From: Pradoshia eiseniae
GTDB taxonomy: Bacteria; Bacillota; Bacilli; Bacillales; Pradoshiaceae
Direction of reading: 5' to 3'
Assembly: GCF_002946355.1 (NCBI RefSeq)
Contig: NZ_PKOZ01000016.1
Coordinates: 1-52,384, forward strand
Length of the DNA: 52,384 nt
Shown: in pieces, positions 8,537 to 16,660 of the stretch
Layout: each line of letters starts with the position of its first letter
How positions within the stretch are numbered: position 1 is the first letter of the stretch
Made by a program: the position numbers and the translations under genes
The notes under the pieces: model-generated
What the model saw: the letters and a program-made list of their open reading frames with translations, nothing else
The model's database searches: none
What the model was told of the DNA's origin: nothing

Positions 8537-8573
8537 TTGATGTAAAACACCCTTTACATTATAAGTGTAAAGG
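8537..8573 (+). promoter_or_regulatory. Promoter with overlapping palindromic operator
   Basis: TTGATG (8537-8542), 17 bases, TATAAG (8560-8565). The perfect inverted repeat CCTTTACA (8551-8558) and TGTAAAGG (8566-8573) with a 7-base centre covers the -10 region, a typical autoregulatory operator for a small helix-turn-helix repressor. The regulator gene downstream is broken. Confidence 0.65.
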
Positions 8574-8603
8574 AAACTTGACTATTAATATGGGGGATTT
8601 TAC

Positions 8604-8798
8604 TTAAAAAATAAGTTGCCTGACTACAGGAAGAAAGCTGGCTATTCACGATAAATTGGCTGACATCTTGAACGTAAGCCGACAAACCATCATTTCCATC
8701 GAGAAAGGAAAATACAATCCTTCATTGCCATTGGCGATAAAGATTGCCAGAGCTTCGGTACGAATATTGAATCCATCTTTATATTAGAGGATGAATAA
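8604..8798 (+). pseudogene. Broken Xre-type helix-turn-helix regulator
   Basis: Three frames must be joined to read a small repressor of about 65 residues. The first part is NKLPDYRKKAGYS, then DKLADILNVSRQTI followed by SIEKGKYNPSLPLAIKIAR, then FGTNIESIFILEDE and a stop at 8796. The first break near 8649 looks like loss of two bases, where the family has SQDKLA. The second near 8754 is loss of one base before TTCGGT. In addition the codon in the start position after the GGGGGA ribosome site is TTA, not a start. The family is the small repressors found with a membrane protein partner in Bacillus. It cannot give a full-length product. Confidence 0.8.
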
Positions 8799-8815
8799 AA
8801 ATTGGAGAAAAAAAC

Positions 8816-9194
8816 ATGAAAAGCAATTCTCAACGAAATTTCTATATAATCGGCATTCTATTCCTCTTGATATTTGCTGTCATATTATTCTTGCGCATTG
8901 CCACCATTCATTATCCTTAATAGAGCTTCTCTCTTGGGCGATCTTAACCTATATGTGTTTTGCCGGTGGATATCTGTATCCGCATTTCAGACAGAAAGAT
9001 GAAAGAGCCCGGTTCATCAGACAAAAAGGATTAAACATCTCGATGATTTTGTTTTGGGCTTCTTTGTTATAGCAACCCTGATTAATCAATTTAACCTTAC
9101 TGGCTTAAAAATGGAGGAGCTTTTTCAACTACTTGTGTCATTGACAATGGTGACCACCTTTACATCTTGGATTGTCCTGGCTAAAAAATATTAG
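8816..9194 (+). pseudogene. Broken small membrane protein, partner of the regulator
   Basis: ATG 8816 has GGAGAAAA before it and begins MKSNSQRNFYIIGILFLLIF, a membrane segment, but the frame ends near 8920. The reading continues in the next frame as LLSWAILTYMCFAGGYLYPH and ARFIRQKGLNISM, and in a third frame as FFVIATLINQFNLTG and LLVSLTMVTTFTSWIVLAKK with a stop at 9192. Both joins need one missing base; the second is in a GGG run near 9059. Rejoined, it is a protein of about 125 residues with four hydrophobic helices, like proteins encoded beside small Xre repressors. The function of that family is unknown to me. Decay of both partners suggests the module is no longer under selection. Confidence 0.75.
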
Positions 9195-9200
9195 CCATAA

Positions 9201-9236
9201 AGAGCCGAACGGATAAACTCGTTCGGCTCTTTATTT
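9201..9236. terminator. Terminator, probably bidirectional
   Basis: AGAGCCGAACG (9201-9211) pairs with CGTTCGGCTCT (9220-9230), followed by TTATTT on the plus strand. It serves the broken pair and, from the other side, the gene at 9252-9422. Confidence 0.85.
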
Positions 9237-9251
9237 ATGGAGAAAATTCTC

Positions 9252-9422
9252 CTATTTATATGTGTCCGGGTGTACGGTCGCTTTAGCTTGCTGGCCTTTT
9301 TTCTCGTACATTTTTTTGGCTCTTTTTACAATGTCCGTGTCGGCTCCAGCCTCAATGTCCTGGCTGTTGACCCCATTGCGCGTTTTTTGCTCGGGGTTAT
9401 GCTGTTTAGATCGTTTTTTCAT
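9252..9422 (-). CDS. Small basic hydrophilic protein (56 aa), unknown
   Basis: A 56-residue frame with ATG at 9422 and GGAGGC eight bases upstream. It starts MKKRSKQHNPEQKTRNGVNS and continues with an acidic patch QDIEAGADTDIV and a lysine-rich helix KRAKKMYEKKGQQAKA. There is no hydrophobic core. This composition is typical of small spore proteins or nucleic-acid-associated proteins, and the segment around AGADTDIVKR faintly recalls the repeats of gamma-type small acid-soluble spore proteins, but the match is too weak to name it. It follows ytzC by only 14 bases and is probably cotranscribed with it. Confidence 0.7.
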   Translation of the reverse strand: MKKRSKQHNPEQKTRNGVNSQDIEAGADTDIVKRAKKMYEKKGQQAKATVHPDTYK

Positions 9423-9436
9423 ATTGGAAAGCCTCC

Positions 9437-9700
9437 TTAGCGTCTTCTAACGACCATCGCATGCTGAAGATCCTGAACACGGATTTTCATCCGATCAAGC
9501 TCATCCCGCTGCTGGTCATTGGCACTGTTTTTCATGACGGTAAGCTCATTATATGAATCCTCAAGCCTCATAAGGGCTTCAGTATAGCCCTCTGTATTGT
9601 AATGCTCCTGTTTGGCCGATTCCTCATATTGCTGCTGTGCGTATGCAAGGGTATTCTCACAACGTCCTAAACATTCATCCATGGATTTATGCGTAGCCAT
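9437..9700 (-). CDS. ytzC: DUF2524 protein YtzC
   Basis: An 87-residue helical protein, MATHKSMDECLGRCENTLAY at the start, with the SAKQEHYN and NDQQRDELDRMK segments typical of the DUF2524 family (B. subtilis YtzC). It is fully hydrophilic with heptad-like patterns over most of its length, so a helical bundle or coiled coil is likely. Function unknown. Ribosome site AAGGAGTGGCGAG precedes ATG at 9700. It is divergent from ytqA, the same neighbourhood as in B. subtilis, which supports the name. The small gene at 9252-9422 follows 14 bases later. Confidence 0.85.
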   Translation of the reverse strand: MATHKSMDECLGRCENTLAYAQQQYEESAKQEHYNTEGYTEALMRLEDSYNELTVMKNSANDQQRDELDRMKIRVQDLQHAMVVRRR

Positions 9701-9789
9701 CTCGCCACTCCTTTTTGGTTGGGATTGGTTAAGAAGTACACCCGAATCTTATTATGTCCGGCTGACCGCGGTTACATGAACAAATTCAT

Positions 9790-9818
9790 TTGGAAAGTAT
9801 AAATGCACGTGTTAAAAT
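9790..9818 (+). promoter_or_regulatory. Likely promoter of ytqA-ytqB
   Basis: TTGGAA (9790-9795), a 17-base spacer and TAAAAT (9813-9818). It precedes the AGGAGGG ribosome site of ytqA. Confidence 0.5.
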
Positions 9819-9858
9819 GTAGGTTATGTGAAAAAACAATTAGGAGGGTTTTACAGAT

Positions 9859-10833
9859 ATGAAACAGGCTAACCCTTTTCCATATGCCAGTGACGATAAA
9901 CGTTATCATACATGGAATTACCATTTACGCAACCAATTTGGCCATAAGGTCTTCAAGATAGCACTAGACGGCGGTTTTGACTGCCCGAACCGAGACGGCA
10001 CAGTGGCTTTTGGCGGCTGCACATTCTGCAGCGCTGCAGGCTCAGGCGATTTTGCCGGTAACCGGGCTGAAGATTTAAAGAAACAATTCGCCGACATTAA
10101 AGGAAAAATGCATCAGAAATGGAAGGATGGCAAATATATGGCCTATTTCCAAGCCTATACGAACACGCATGCTCCTGTTGATGTTCTGCGCGAGAAATTC
10201 GAAACGGTCATGAACGAGGAAGGAGTCGTAGGACTCTCGATAGCAACGAGACCAGATTGCCTCCCGGACGATGTCGTTGAATACTTGGCTGAGCTGAACG
10301 AGCGCACCTATCTATGGCTCGAGCTCGGACTGCAAACCGTCCATGAAAAAACAGCGAACATTATTAACCGCGCCCATGATTACCCTACCTATGTAGAAGG
10401 AGTCAACAAGCTCCGCAAGCATGGCATCCGTGTCTGCAGCCACATCATTAACGGACTCCCTCTTGAGACACCAGAAATGATGATGGAAACTGCCCGTGAA
10501 GTGGCCAAGCTTGATGTGCAAGGGATTAAGATACACCTGCTGCATCTGTTAAAAGGCACACCGATGGTTAAGCAATATGAAAAAGGCATGCTTCAATTCC
10601 TATCATTCGAAGAGTATGTAAACCTTGTCTGCGACCAGCTCGAAATCCTGCCTCCGGAAATGATCATTCACCGCATCACAGGCGACGGTCCAATTGACTT
10701 AATGGTCGGTCCGATGTGGAGCGTCAATAAATGGGAGGTCTTGAACGCGATTGATGCGGAACTAAAACGCCGCAACAGCTACCAAGGCAAGTTCTTTGTG
10801 CGTGATGGAGGATTGACTGTACATGAAGCTTGA
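9859..10833 (+). CDS. ytqA: Radical SAM tRNA-modification enzyme YtqA (MnmL)
   Basis: A 324-residue radical S-adenosylmethionine protein of the YhcC/YtqA family. The iron-sulfur cluster ligands are C42, C54 and C57 in a C-x11-C-x2-C arrangement (DCPNRDGTVAFGGCTFC), which is characteristic of this family instead of the usual C-x3-C-x2-C. The rest is the expected partial TIM barrel, with SIATRPDCLPDD and WLELGLQTVHEKT strands. Work on Gram-positive bacteria assigns YtqA (MnmL) to conversion of carboxymethylaminomethyl-uridine to aminomethyl-uridine at tRNA position 34, feeding the methyltransferase YtqB (MnmM). The ytqB start lies 11 bases inside this gene, so the two are translationally coupled. 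Ribosome site TAGGAGGG precedes ATG 9859. Confidence 0.92.
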   Translation: MKQANPFPYASDDKRYHTWNYHLRNQFGHKVFKIALDGGFDCPNRDGTVAFGGCTFCSAAGSGDFAGNRAEDLKKQFADIKGKMHQKWKDGKYMAYFQAYTNTHAPVDVLREKFETVMNEEGVVGLSIATRPDCLPDDVVEYLAELNERTYLWLELGLQTVHEKTANIINRAHDYPTYVEGVNKLRKHGIRVCSHIINGLPLETPEMMMETAREVAKLDVQGIKIHLLHLLKGTPMVKQYEKGMLQFLSFEEYVNLVCDQLEILPPEMIIHRITGDGPIDLMVGPMWSVNKWEVLNAIDAELKRRNSYQGKFFVRDGGLTVHEA

Positions 10834-11389
10834 CCGCATTCTTCCCTATGCACGGCTCCTGCTCGAAAAAGCGCTCAGCCCTGGTGATGTAGCAATTGAT
10901 GGCACGATGGGCAACGGACATGACACCCTTTTTCTTGCCAAACTAGTCGGAGAACAAGGGCATGTATACAGCTTCGACATTCAGGAATCCGCTCTCGAGC
11001 AAACAAAAGCCCGTCTTGAAGAAAATAAACTGGCTAACCATGTGACTCTTATACATGCTGGACATGAGCATGTAAAAAGCCGCATTCCTGAAAAGACCGA
11101 AATAGCCGGTGCTATCTTCAACCTCGGCTATCTGCCAGGCGGGAATAAAGAAATTATCACAACCGCACCAACCACGATTTCTAGTGTTGAGCAGATCCTT
11201 AAGATGATGAAACCGGAAGGAATCATTGTACTTGTCATCTACCATGGCCATCCAGGCGGAGATATTGAACGAGATGAGATTCTTCAGTTTGCCAGAGCAC
11301 TTCCGCAGGATACAGCCCATGTGCTTGAATACAAATTCTTAAACCAGAAGAACAATCCCCCCTTCATCGTGGCGATTGAGAAAAGATAA
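10823..11389 (+). CDS. ytqB: tRNA mnm5(s2)U methyltransferase YtqB (MnmM)
   Basis: A 188-residue class I S-adenosylmethionine-dependent methyltransferase. The cofactor motif is DGTMGNGHD at 26-34, followed by an acidic strand end (YSFDIQ), and the family motif NLGYLPGG lies at 100-107. YtqB of B. subtilis and S. aureus methylates 5-aminomethyl(-2-thio)uridine at the wobble position of tRNA. Start ATG 10823 lies 11 bases before the end of ytqA, which supplies the substrate, so the pair forms one pathway unit. A terminator follows directly. Confidence 0.9.
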   Translation: MKLDRILPYARLLLEKALSPGDVAIDGTMGNGHDTLFLAKLVGEQGHVYSFDIQESALEQTKARLEENKLANHVTLIHAGHEHVKSRIPEKTEIAGAIFNLGYLPGGNKEIITTAPTTISSVEQILKMMKPEGIIVLVIYHGHPGGDIERDEILQFARALPQDTAHVLEYKFLNQKNNPPFIVAIEKR

Positions 11390-11399
11390 ATCCATACAA

Positions 11400-11436
11400 A
11401 GAGCGCTAAAGGACAACCCCTTAGCGCTCTTCTTTA
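11400..11436 (+). terminator. ytqAB terminator
   Basis: AGAGCGCTAA (11400-11409) pairs with TTAGCGCTCT (11421-11430), followed by TCTTT. The convergent ATPase gene stops inside this region at 11434. Confidence 0.8.
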
Positions 11437-12231
11437 GTTTTTCACATATTCAGGAATGAAAGAAATTTGTGGCTTCCCCATGACCGGATGCAAAGAGCTT
11501 ACGAGCTCAACCCCATAGACCGATTTCAGCAAGGATTCATCCAAGAGGAGATTCGCCTCTCCCTCTGCTATCTTTTTACCATCCTTTAATAAAGCGAGCC
11601 GATCAGCATAAAGGGAGGCCAGATTTAAATCATGCAAAATGGCCACAATGGTTAGTCCATTTTTCAATTGCAGCTCCTTCAATAAATTCAAAAGCTCAAT
11701 CGAATGCTTAATATCAAGATGATTCGTCGGCTCATCCAAAAACAGCAGCCGCGGGGATTGGGCAAGCGCTTTGGCTAAGAGGACACGCTGCTTCTCGCCG
11801 CCGCTCAAGTCCTGAAAATATTTATGCTTGAATGGGAGGCAATTCGTTTTCTCGAGGCACTCATCCACAATGGCATAGTCTTCTTTCTTATAGGTGTTAA
11901 AAAGACCCTTTCCCTGATATGGATAACGCCCAAGCAGTACGATTTGCTCAACCGTGAAGTCAAGACTGACAGCGTGTTCCTGGCTTAAAACAGCTGTCAT
12001 ACGCGCAAGCTCTTCTGTATTATATTGATGCGCTGATTTTCCTGCTATCTCGACATTCCCGCTCATGTAAAGATGCTTAGAATCCAGGATTGCTTTAATG
12101 AATGTCGTTTTGCCGCTCCCATTTGGGCCTAAGAGGGCATAAAACTCTCCCTTCTCCACTTCCAATGAGACATCTTCGAGAATCGGCCGGCCTTTCCTAT
12201 AACCTGCACTTACATTACATACTTTTAACAT
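11434..12231 (-). CDS. btuD: Cobalamin ABC importer, ATP-binding protein
   Basis: A 265-residue ABC ATPase of the iron-siderophore/cobalamin class. Walker A GPNGSGKTT is at 35-43, the signature LSGGE at 142-146, Walker B LLFLDEP at 162-168, and the H-loop is in VAILHDLNLA. It would power vitamin B12 uptake with the permease encoded immediately upstream, whose last codons overlap this start by 7 bases. The cobalamin riboswitch at the head of the operon supports B12 or a corrinoid as substrate instead of siderophore. No gene for a substrate-binding protein (BtuF) is in the operon. Name by context, so the family could also be read as FecE/FhuC-like. Confidence 0.85.
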   Translation of the reverse strand: MLKVCNVSAGYRKGRPILEDVSLEVEKGEFYALLGPNGSGKTTFIKAILDSKHLYMSGNVEIAGKSAHQYNTEELARMTAVLSQEHAVSLDFTVEQIVLLGRYPYQGKGLFNTYKKEDYAIVDECLEKTNCLPFKHKYFQDLSGGEKQRVLLAKALAQSPRLLFLDEPTNHLDIKHSIELLNLLKELQLKNGLTIVAILHDLNLASLYADRLALLKDGKKIAEGEANLLLDESLLKSVYGVELVSSLHPVMGKPQISFIPEYVKN

Positions 12232-13295
12232 GCCATATTCCTTCTTTTTATTCGTTCTCTTATTAATAAATAGGTGAATACTGGTGCCCCAATCAAGGCT
12301 GTAACAACCCCGATTGGCAATTCCTGCGGGCTGACAATCGTTCTCGCTATCATATCCGCAATCACTAAATATCCGCCCCCAATCATCATTGATATCGGGA
12401 GAAGATGCTTATGGTCCGCTCCTGTCACTAAACGGACGAGATGGGGAATCACAAGACCGACAAAGCCAATTGCACCTGATACAGATACGGCCGCGCCAGT
12501 CAGCAGCCCGGCGCTTATAAGGAGAACGAGCTTCTTCCTTCTTACATTCATCCCGCTATATTGGGCTGCTTCATCCCCTAAGGCAAGCGCATTAAGTTCC
12601 CTGTAATGATATAAAATTACGATAGCTCCCAGAACGAAGAAAGGAAAGAACAAACCGACATGGCCCCAGTTCTTCATGGCAACACTTCCCATCAGCCAAT
12701 TGAGGACCTCTCGCGTTTGATCTCCCGATGACAAGGCAATGATCAAGGATATGACCGCGCCTATAAAGGAGTTCAAAATAATCCCTGAGAGAATGATGGT
12801 TTCATTTGCATACGTCTTACTTGCTGCCCTCGTAATGCCTAAAACGAGAAAAAGTGAGGCTAGACTGAACAAGATGGCGACCAATGGCAATGTATAGGAA
12901 CCAATGATGGCGATCTCAAGCTGAAAGAACAATACGATGACTGCTCCCACAGATGCACCTGAAGAAACACCGATTGTATAAGGGTCCGCCAGCGGATTCT
13001 GCAATAGCCCTTGAAAAGCCGCCCCCGCCAGCGCAAGAGCACCTCCGACTAATAAAGCAAGCAAAATACGCGGCAGACGGATATTCCAGATGATCATTTC
13101 AATATTTTTCTGGCCGTCGAAGAATCCATCATAACCGGTCATGTTTTTCAGAAGTATCCCGACAATTTCTTTCACAGACAGATCTGCACTGCCGATCAAG
13201 ATTCCCCAAACAATCGCTGCTGCCAAGAAAAAAAGGCTTCCAGCATATAGGGTGACCAGCTTTATTCCCCTCTGCTTTCCTACTCTATTGCTCAT
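12225..13295 (-). CDS. btuC: Cobalamin ABC importer, permease (FecCD family)
   Basis: A FecCD/BtuC-type permease with about ten membrane helices, including the family tracts GAAFQGLLQNPLADPYTIGV and GAIGFVGLVIPHLVR. The open frame begins at 13328, but GGAGTGGA (13301-13308) lies six bases before ATG 13295, so the protein has about 356 residues. The first 11 codons of the longer frame lie close to the riboswitch terminator and have no ribosome site. It forms the channel for the ATPase encoded next. Expression is governed by the upstream cobalamin riboswitch, which should stop transcription when B12 is plentiful. Confidence 0.88.
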   Translation of the reverse strand: MSNRVGKQRGIKLVTLYAGSLFFLAAAIVWGILIGSADLSVKEIVGILLKNMTGYDGFFDGQKNIEMIIWNIRLPRILLALLVGGALALAGAAFQGLLQNPLADPYTIGVSSGASVGAVIVLFFQLEIAIIGSYTLPLVAILFSLASLFLVLGITRAASKTYANETIILSGIILNSFIGAVISLIIALSSGDQTREVLNWLMGSVAMKNWGHVGLFFPFFVLGAIVILYHYRELNALALGDEAAQYSGMNVRRKKLVLLISAGLLTGAAVSVSGAIGFVGLVIPHLVRLVTGADHKHLLPISMMIGGGYLVIADMIARTIVSPQELPIGVVTALIGAPVFTYLLIRERIKRRNMAC

Positions 13296-13340
13296 ACAAC
13301 TCCACTCCATCATTCTTGATGTAGGCACATTGTGACAAAT

Positions 13341-13375
13341 AAAAAATCCTTAGCCCAAAGGATGAGCTAAGGATT
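13341..13375 (-). terminator. Riboswitch-controlled terminator
   Basis: AATCCTTAGC (13345-13354) pairs with GCTAAGGATT (13366-13375), and the A run at 13341-13346 gives TTTTTT on the minus strand. It lies between the cobalamin aptamer and btuC. Confidence 0.85.
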
Positions 13376-13439
13376 CACTCTTTTGACCACGTGAATGCTT
13401 TAAGCCTACTTTTCCCTCCGAAAAATAAGTGCTAAAACC

Positions 13440-13570
13440 ATTAAAAGCAGGTCTCCTGGCTTATGGCGAATACACGCCAATCACAGTAGCGGGGGCTGCA
13501 CCGGAATCGCACCGGTTTCCCTATTCTCCCTCGAACGAGGGCACTTTCATGGAATAATCAGCTATTATGT
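13440..13570 (-). promoter_or_regulatory. Cobalamin riboswitch
   Basis: The minus strand carries the family's hallmark segments. These are GGTGCGATTCCGGTGCAGCC, then CCCCGCTACTGTGA, and the B12 box AGCCAGGAGACCTGC (13447-13461). The aptamer is followed by a terminator, so cobalamin binding should reduce transcription of the importer genes. Confidence 0.96.
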
Positions 13571-13579
13571 TCTTCCTTC

Positions 13580-13608
13580 ATTTTAATGGAAGGGATGTGA
13601 ATAAGCAA
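13580..13608 (-). promoter_or_regulatory. Likely promoter of the btu operon
   Basis: TTGCTT (13603-13608), 17 bases and TAAAAT (13580-13585) on the minus strand, just before the aptamer and next to the stop codon of the upstream oxidoreductase gene. Confidence 0.45.
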
Positions 13609-13610
13609 TT

Positions 13611-14624
13611 CTATTTTGATGTCAATCCAACTTCCTTTGCAATCAATTCAAAGGATTTCTTCTTTGCCTCAAAGGAATGCGTAATCGTCGTAAGCATGAT
13701 TTCATTCGTGCGGAAACGCTCGCTAAGCTCTGCCAGCTGTCTTCCAATCGTTTGCGGCGAACCAATAATCATCCGGCGCCGATTATAGAGAATGCGATCG
13801 CGTTCATAAACGGAAAAATTCTGTTCGAGAATTTCATCAGGATGGGGAGTCCCTTCCCGCATGATTCCCTGGGCTAGCCAAAGCATAGACAAATCAAGCG
13901 ACCCTGCCAAATAGTGTGCCTCCTCATCTGTTTCAGCGCATATAGCGAATACGGTCACCATTCCAGTCGGATGGGAATGGGTCTCCGATGCTTGGAAATT
14001 CTGCAAGTAATGCTGCATATTATCCTCAGCAAACTCACTGTTAATAAAAAGCGCAAAATTATAAGGAAGGCCTTTATGAGCGGCAAGCTCTGCACTCGAT
14101 GAACTTGACCCCAGCATCCAAAGGTCAGGAAGCTGCCCAATGACAGGTGTTGCCGTCAATCCGAAATACGGATGAGAATCCGGCAAACGATCATTGAGGT
14201 ACCAGCTTAACTCATCGACCTGATCGGGAAAACGATCCTTACTCGGGATCGGACGTCCGTCCTGCAAAGCTCTTGTTGCCCTTGGCATGCCACCAGGCGC
14301 TCGTCCTACCCCTAAGTCAATGCGGCCAGGAGCAAGCCCGGATAGGACACGGAAGTTTTCAGCTACCTTATAGGCGCTATAATGCGGAAGCATCACACCG
14401 CCTGTTCCCACTCGAATTTTTCTCGTTCTCGCAGCAATCCATGTAGCCAGGATTTCCGGGCTTGACCCTGCCAGCCCAAGACTGTCATGATGCTCCGAAA
14501 CCCAAATACGCGAATAGCCTAATTCCTCAGCAAAACTCGCCAGTTCTACTGTATTGCTTAATGCCTTCTCGGTTGGTTCTCCAGCTGCCCTAGGCGATTG
14601 ATCTAGAATACTGAGCTTTAACAT
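13611..14624 (-). CDS. LLM-class flavin-dependent oxidoreductase
   Basis: A luciferase-like monooxygenase-fold protein of about 337 residues. The family tracts are all present: LSILDQSPRAAGE at the N terminus, YSRIWVSEHHDSLGLAGSSP, RTRKIRVGTGGVMLPHYSAY, and GRIDLGVGRAPGG, which together form the flavin and substrate pocket of the TIM barrel. The frame opens at TTG 14645, but GGGAGGAA is well spaced for ATG 14624. Enzymes of this subgroup use FMN with a reductase. The substrate is unknown. It follows ytpB and may belong to that leftward unit. Confidence 0.85.
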   Translation of the reverse strand: MLKLSILDQSPRAAGEPTEKALSNTVELASFAEELGYSRIWVSEHHDSLGLAGSSPEILATWIAARTRKIRVGTGGVMLPHYSAYKVAENFRVLSGLAPGRIDLGVGRAPGGMPRATRALQDGRPIPSKDRFPDQVDELSWYLNDRLPDSHPYFGLTATPVIGQLPDLWMLGSSSSSAELAAHKGLPYNFALFINSEFAEDNMQHYLQNFQASETHSHPTGMVTVFAICAETDEEAHYLAGSLDLSMLWLAQGIMREGTPHPDEILEQNFSVYERDRILYNRRRMIIGSPQTIGRQLAELSERFRTNEIMLTTITHSFEAKKKSFELIAKEVGLTSK

Positions 14625-14653
14625 CAGATAGATTTCCTCCCTCAAGGTGTTCT

Positions 14654-15736
14654 TTAGCCTGTTCGCTTTGACACTTTTCTCATGGCATAGTAAACCTTAC
14701 AATTCCAATAAAAGAAATAGGAGCGGAATCCTCCCTGTTTCAGTAATTTACGGACATGGGTTTTGACATCCTTTTGCTCAGCTACCTTTCCATCAGCAAG
14801 ATAAATGCCCACGAGCCCCTGATTCACCATCTTATGAAAACGACTGTCAGGAATCTTTTCGATATCAAGATTAGCCTGCTCCAAAAAATAGCATAAGCGC
14901 TCAATCATTTTCTTTTCAGACTCATAATAAAAACAAAAGTTCAAATCATTCCCGATCCGGTCTTCCTCTTGATCGATAAAATAATCCAGCATGATATGAA
15001 GACCTTGTACATAAGGAAAGTAAGCATCCCTCACATCCTTAGCTAAATCATTCCGGAAACGGGGACGAACCGCGTAGGATACGAGACAAAAGATCCCGAG
15101 CGTCGAGCCAGCACAAGCACTGAATTCATACCATGTCATGCCCTCCGGCAAGCGGTGACGATATGTCTCGAACCACGCTTGTAATCTATCTACCCTTTCT
15201 TCCCATATAACATGCTTATGTATTTGAAGATCGCAATAATACCCGCAAAGTTCAAACAAATAGGGCTGAATTTCCTCATAATGAGGCAAATCCCGCAAAA
15301 CCTCCTGGCATGTTTTGACCAAATCGGCCAAATAGCCGCCATCATTTTGATCCTCTCGCTGTTCATAGTAATTCTTTAGCTCCGCTTGAGGATTGAGTGC
15401 ATGTTTCATGGATTCGTGCAAAAGAGCAAAATCTTTGGGATCCAATGAGGTACTGCGATCACATAGATTGTCGAGGTAATCACTGATTGTCTGATAGGCT
15501 ACGATGAACTGAATCACCTTGGTCTTGTTATCTCCTGCGAGTAAGGCGAGAATCGATCCTCCCTCACAATGGAAGGCCTTGTTGGCAATGCTCGCTCTCG
15601 CTTGGATTCGAAGCTCCTCATTAGGAATTGAATTCGCTCTTTCCTCCCAATAGTCCAATTCCCGATGAACGATTGGGAAGATATCTTTAAAAACCAATTT
15701 CGCTAATCCGAATTCAGTTGCAGGCAGCCTCAACAT
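14654..15736 (-). CDS. ytpB: Tetraprenyl-beta-curcumene synthase YtpB
   Basis: A 360-residue all-helical protein of the DUF2600 family. In B. subtilis YtpB cyclises all-trans tetraprenyl (C35) diphosphate to tetraprenyl-beta-curcumene, precursor of the C35 sesquarterpenes of Bacillus. The aspartate-rich DYLDNLCD at 86-93 fits the Mg2+-diphosphate site used in place of the classical DDxxD, and the GYYCDLQIHKH tract (about 184) is also typical. Its start is 11 bases after the ytpA stop, so the two are cotranscribed. A squalene-hopene cyclase gene that would carry the product further is not in the window. Confidence 0.92.
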   Translation of the reverse strand: MLRLPATEFGLAKLVFKDIFPIVHRELDYWEERANSIPNEELRIQARASIANKAFHCEGGSILALLAGDNKTKVIQFIVAYQTISDYLDNLCDRSTSLDPKDFALLHESMKHALNPQAELKNYYEQREDQNDGGYLADLVKTCQEVLRDLPHYEEIQPYLFELCGYYCDLQIHKHVIWEERVDRLQAWFETYRHRLPEGMTWYEFSACAGSTLGIFCLVSYAVRPRFRNDLAKDVRDAYFPYVQGLHIMLDYFIDQEEDRIGNDLNFCFYYESEKKMIERLCYFLEQANLDIEKIPDSRFHKMVNQGLVGIYLADGKVAEQKDVKTHVRKLLKQGGFRSYFFYWNCKVYYAMRKVSKRTG

Positions 15737-15747
15737 TCTCCATCTCC

Positions 15748-16551
15748 TTAAATGATATAACCGATATTGCGGAGGCGGGCTTCAACAAAGGTCTTGGCGT
15801 ATTGAAATACATCCTCTCGCTCTGGTTCATTGAATATCTCGTGATAAAGCTTCGGCCACTCCTTATAATGCTTTTCGGAGGAAGGACAATAATTAAACCA
15901 TTCTCTTACCAAATTGCGGTCAACGATTTTGTCATCCCCCGCCTGCATAACCAAAAATGGAATGTCCGGAAAGTCCTCATCAAAGTCAAAGGCTTCGTTC
16001 ATTGCCTTTACAAGTTCACGATACCACCTAATCGACACAGTCGTCACATAAAGAGAATCATTTAGATCAAATTCAATGACTTCTTTATTTCGCGTGGCCA
16101 TGTCAATTGTTATCCCTGCACTTCTGCGATAAGATGGATAAACAAGATTCAAGACATGTGAGAGTGAATTGAGCAGCCTTGGCGGATTGACCAATGTGCC
16201 AAAGCATGGTGAGGAGAGAATGACGCCAGCAAGGTTAAACTCGCTAGATTGCAGCATTTTAACAACAATCAAGCCGCCCATGCTATGGCCAAGCATAAAG
16301 ACAGGCAGGCCAAATGTGTATGCTTCATTAACCCATGTCTCAACAGTATCCAGATATTCATCAAATGAATCGATATGGCCGCGGTTGGACCTTGAGGTCA
16401 TCCCTTGTCCAGGCAAATCGCCAATAATAACATGGTATCCAGCTGACAGCCACTTTTGGACAAGCCAATTGTATCTTCCGGAATGCTCCATTGCCCCGTG
16501 GACTATGACAATGACTCCGTATGCCTTCCCCTCTGTTTCCCATTTTTTCAT
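15748..16551 (-). CDS. ytpA: Alpha/beta hydrolase, lysophospholipase family YtpA
   Basis: A 267-residue monoacylglycerol lipase/lysophospholipase-type hydrolase. The oxyanion HGA is near residue 18, the nucleophile elbow GHSMGG is at 88-93 with Ser90, an aspartate lies in MQAGDDKIVD, and the histidine in LYHEIFNEPE near the C terminus completes the triad. In B. subtilis YtpA is linked to synthesis of the phospholipid antibiotic bacilysocin. It is the first gene of the ytpA-ytpB unit. Ribosome site CTGGAGGAGTGC precedes ATG 16551. Substrate here is inferred from the ortholog only. Confidence 0.85.
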   Translation of the reverse strand: MKKWETEGKAYGVIVIVHGAMEHSGRYNWLVQKWLSAGYHVIIGDLPGQGMTSRSNRGHIDSFDEYLDTVETWVNEAYTFGLPVFMLGHSMGGLIVVKMLQSSEFNLAGVILSSPCFGTLVNPPRLLNSLSHVLNLVYPSYRRSAGITIDMATRNKEVIEFDLNDSLYVTTVSIRWYRELVKAMNEAFDFDEDFPDIPFLVMQAGDDKIVDRNLVREWFNYCPSSEKHYKEWPKLYHEIFNEPEREDVFQYAKTFVEARLRNIGYII

Positions 16552-16660
16552 AGATGCACTCCTCCAGTTTGTTTATAACGTAAATATATTTACACGTGAT
16601 TTTTTTATATGTACACTTTTGATTAACTATAATTTTACAATAGATTACGGAGGTTATGAA

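Noticed and set aside
2351..9194. Widespread indel errors in the assembly as the cause of all frame breaks
   Set aside because: The other genes in the window are unbroken, including several above 2 kb, so general poor quality is unlikely; single errors, above all in the G run at 2353, remain possible.
13567..13788. Plus-strand frame over the cobalamin riboswitch promoter
   Set aside because: It overlaps antisense to the oxidoreductase gene and lacks a ribosome site.
16169..16660. N-terminal extension of the ytoA frame
   Set aside because: It is antisense to ytpA, and a good ribosome site with the family start lies at ATG 16661.
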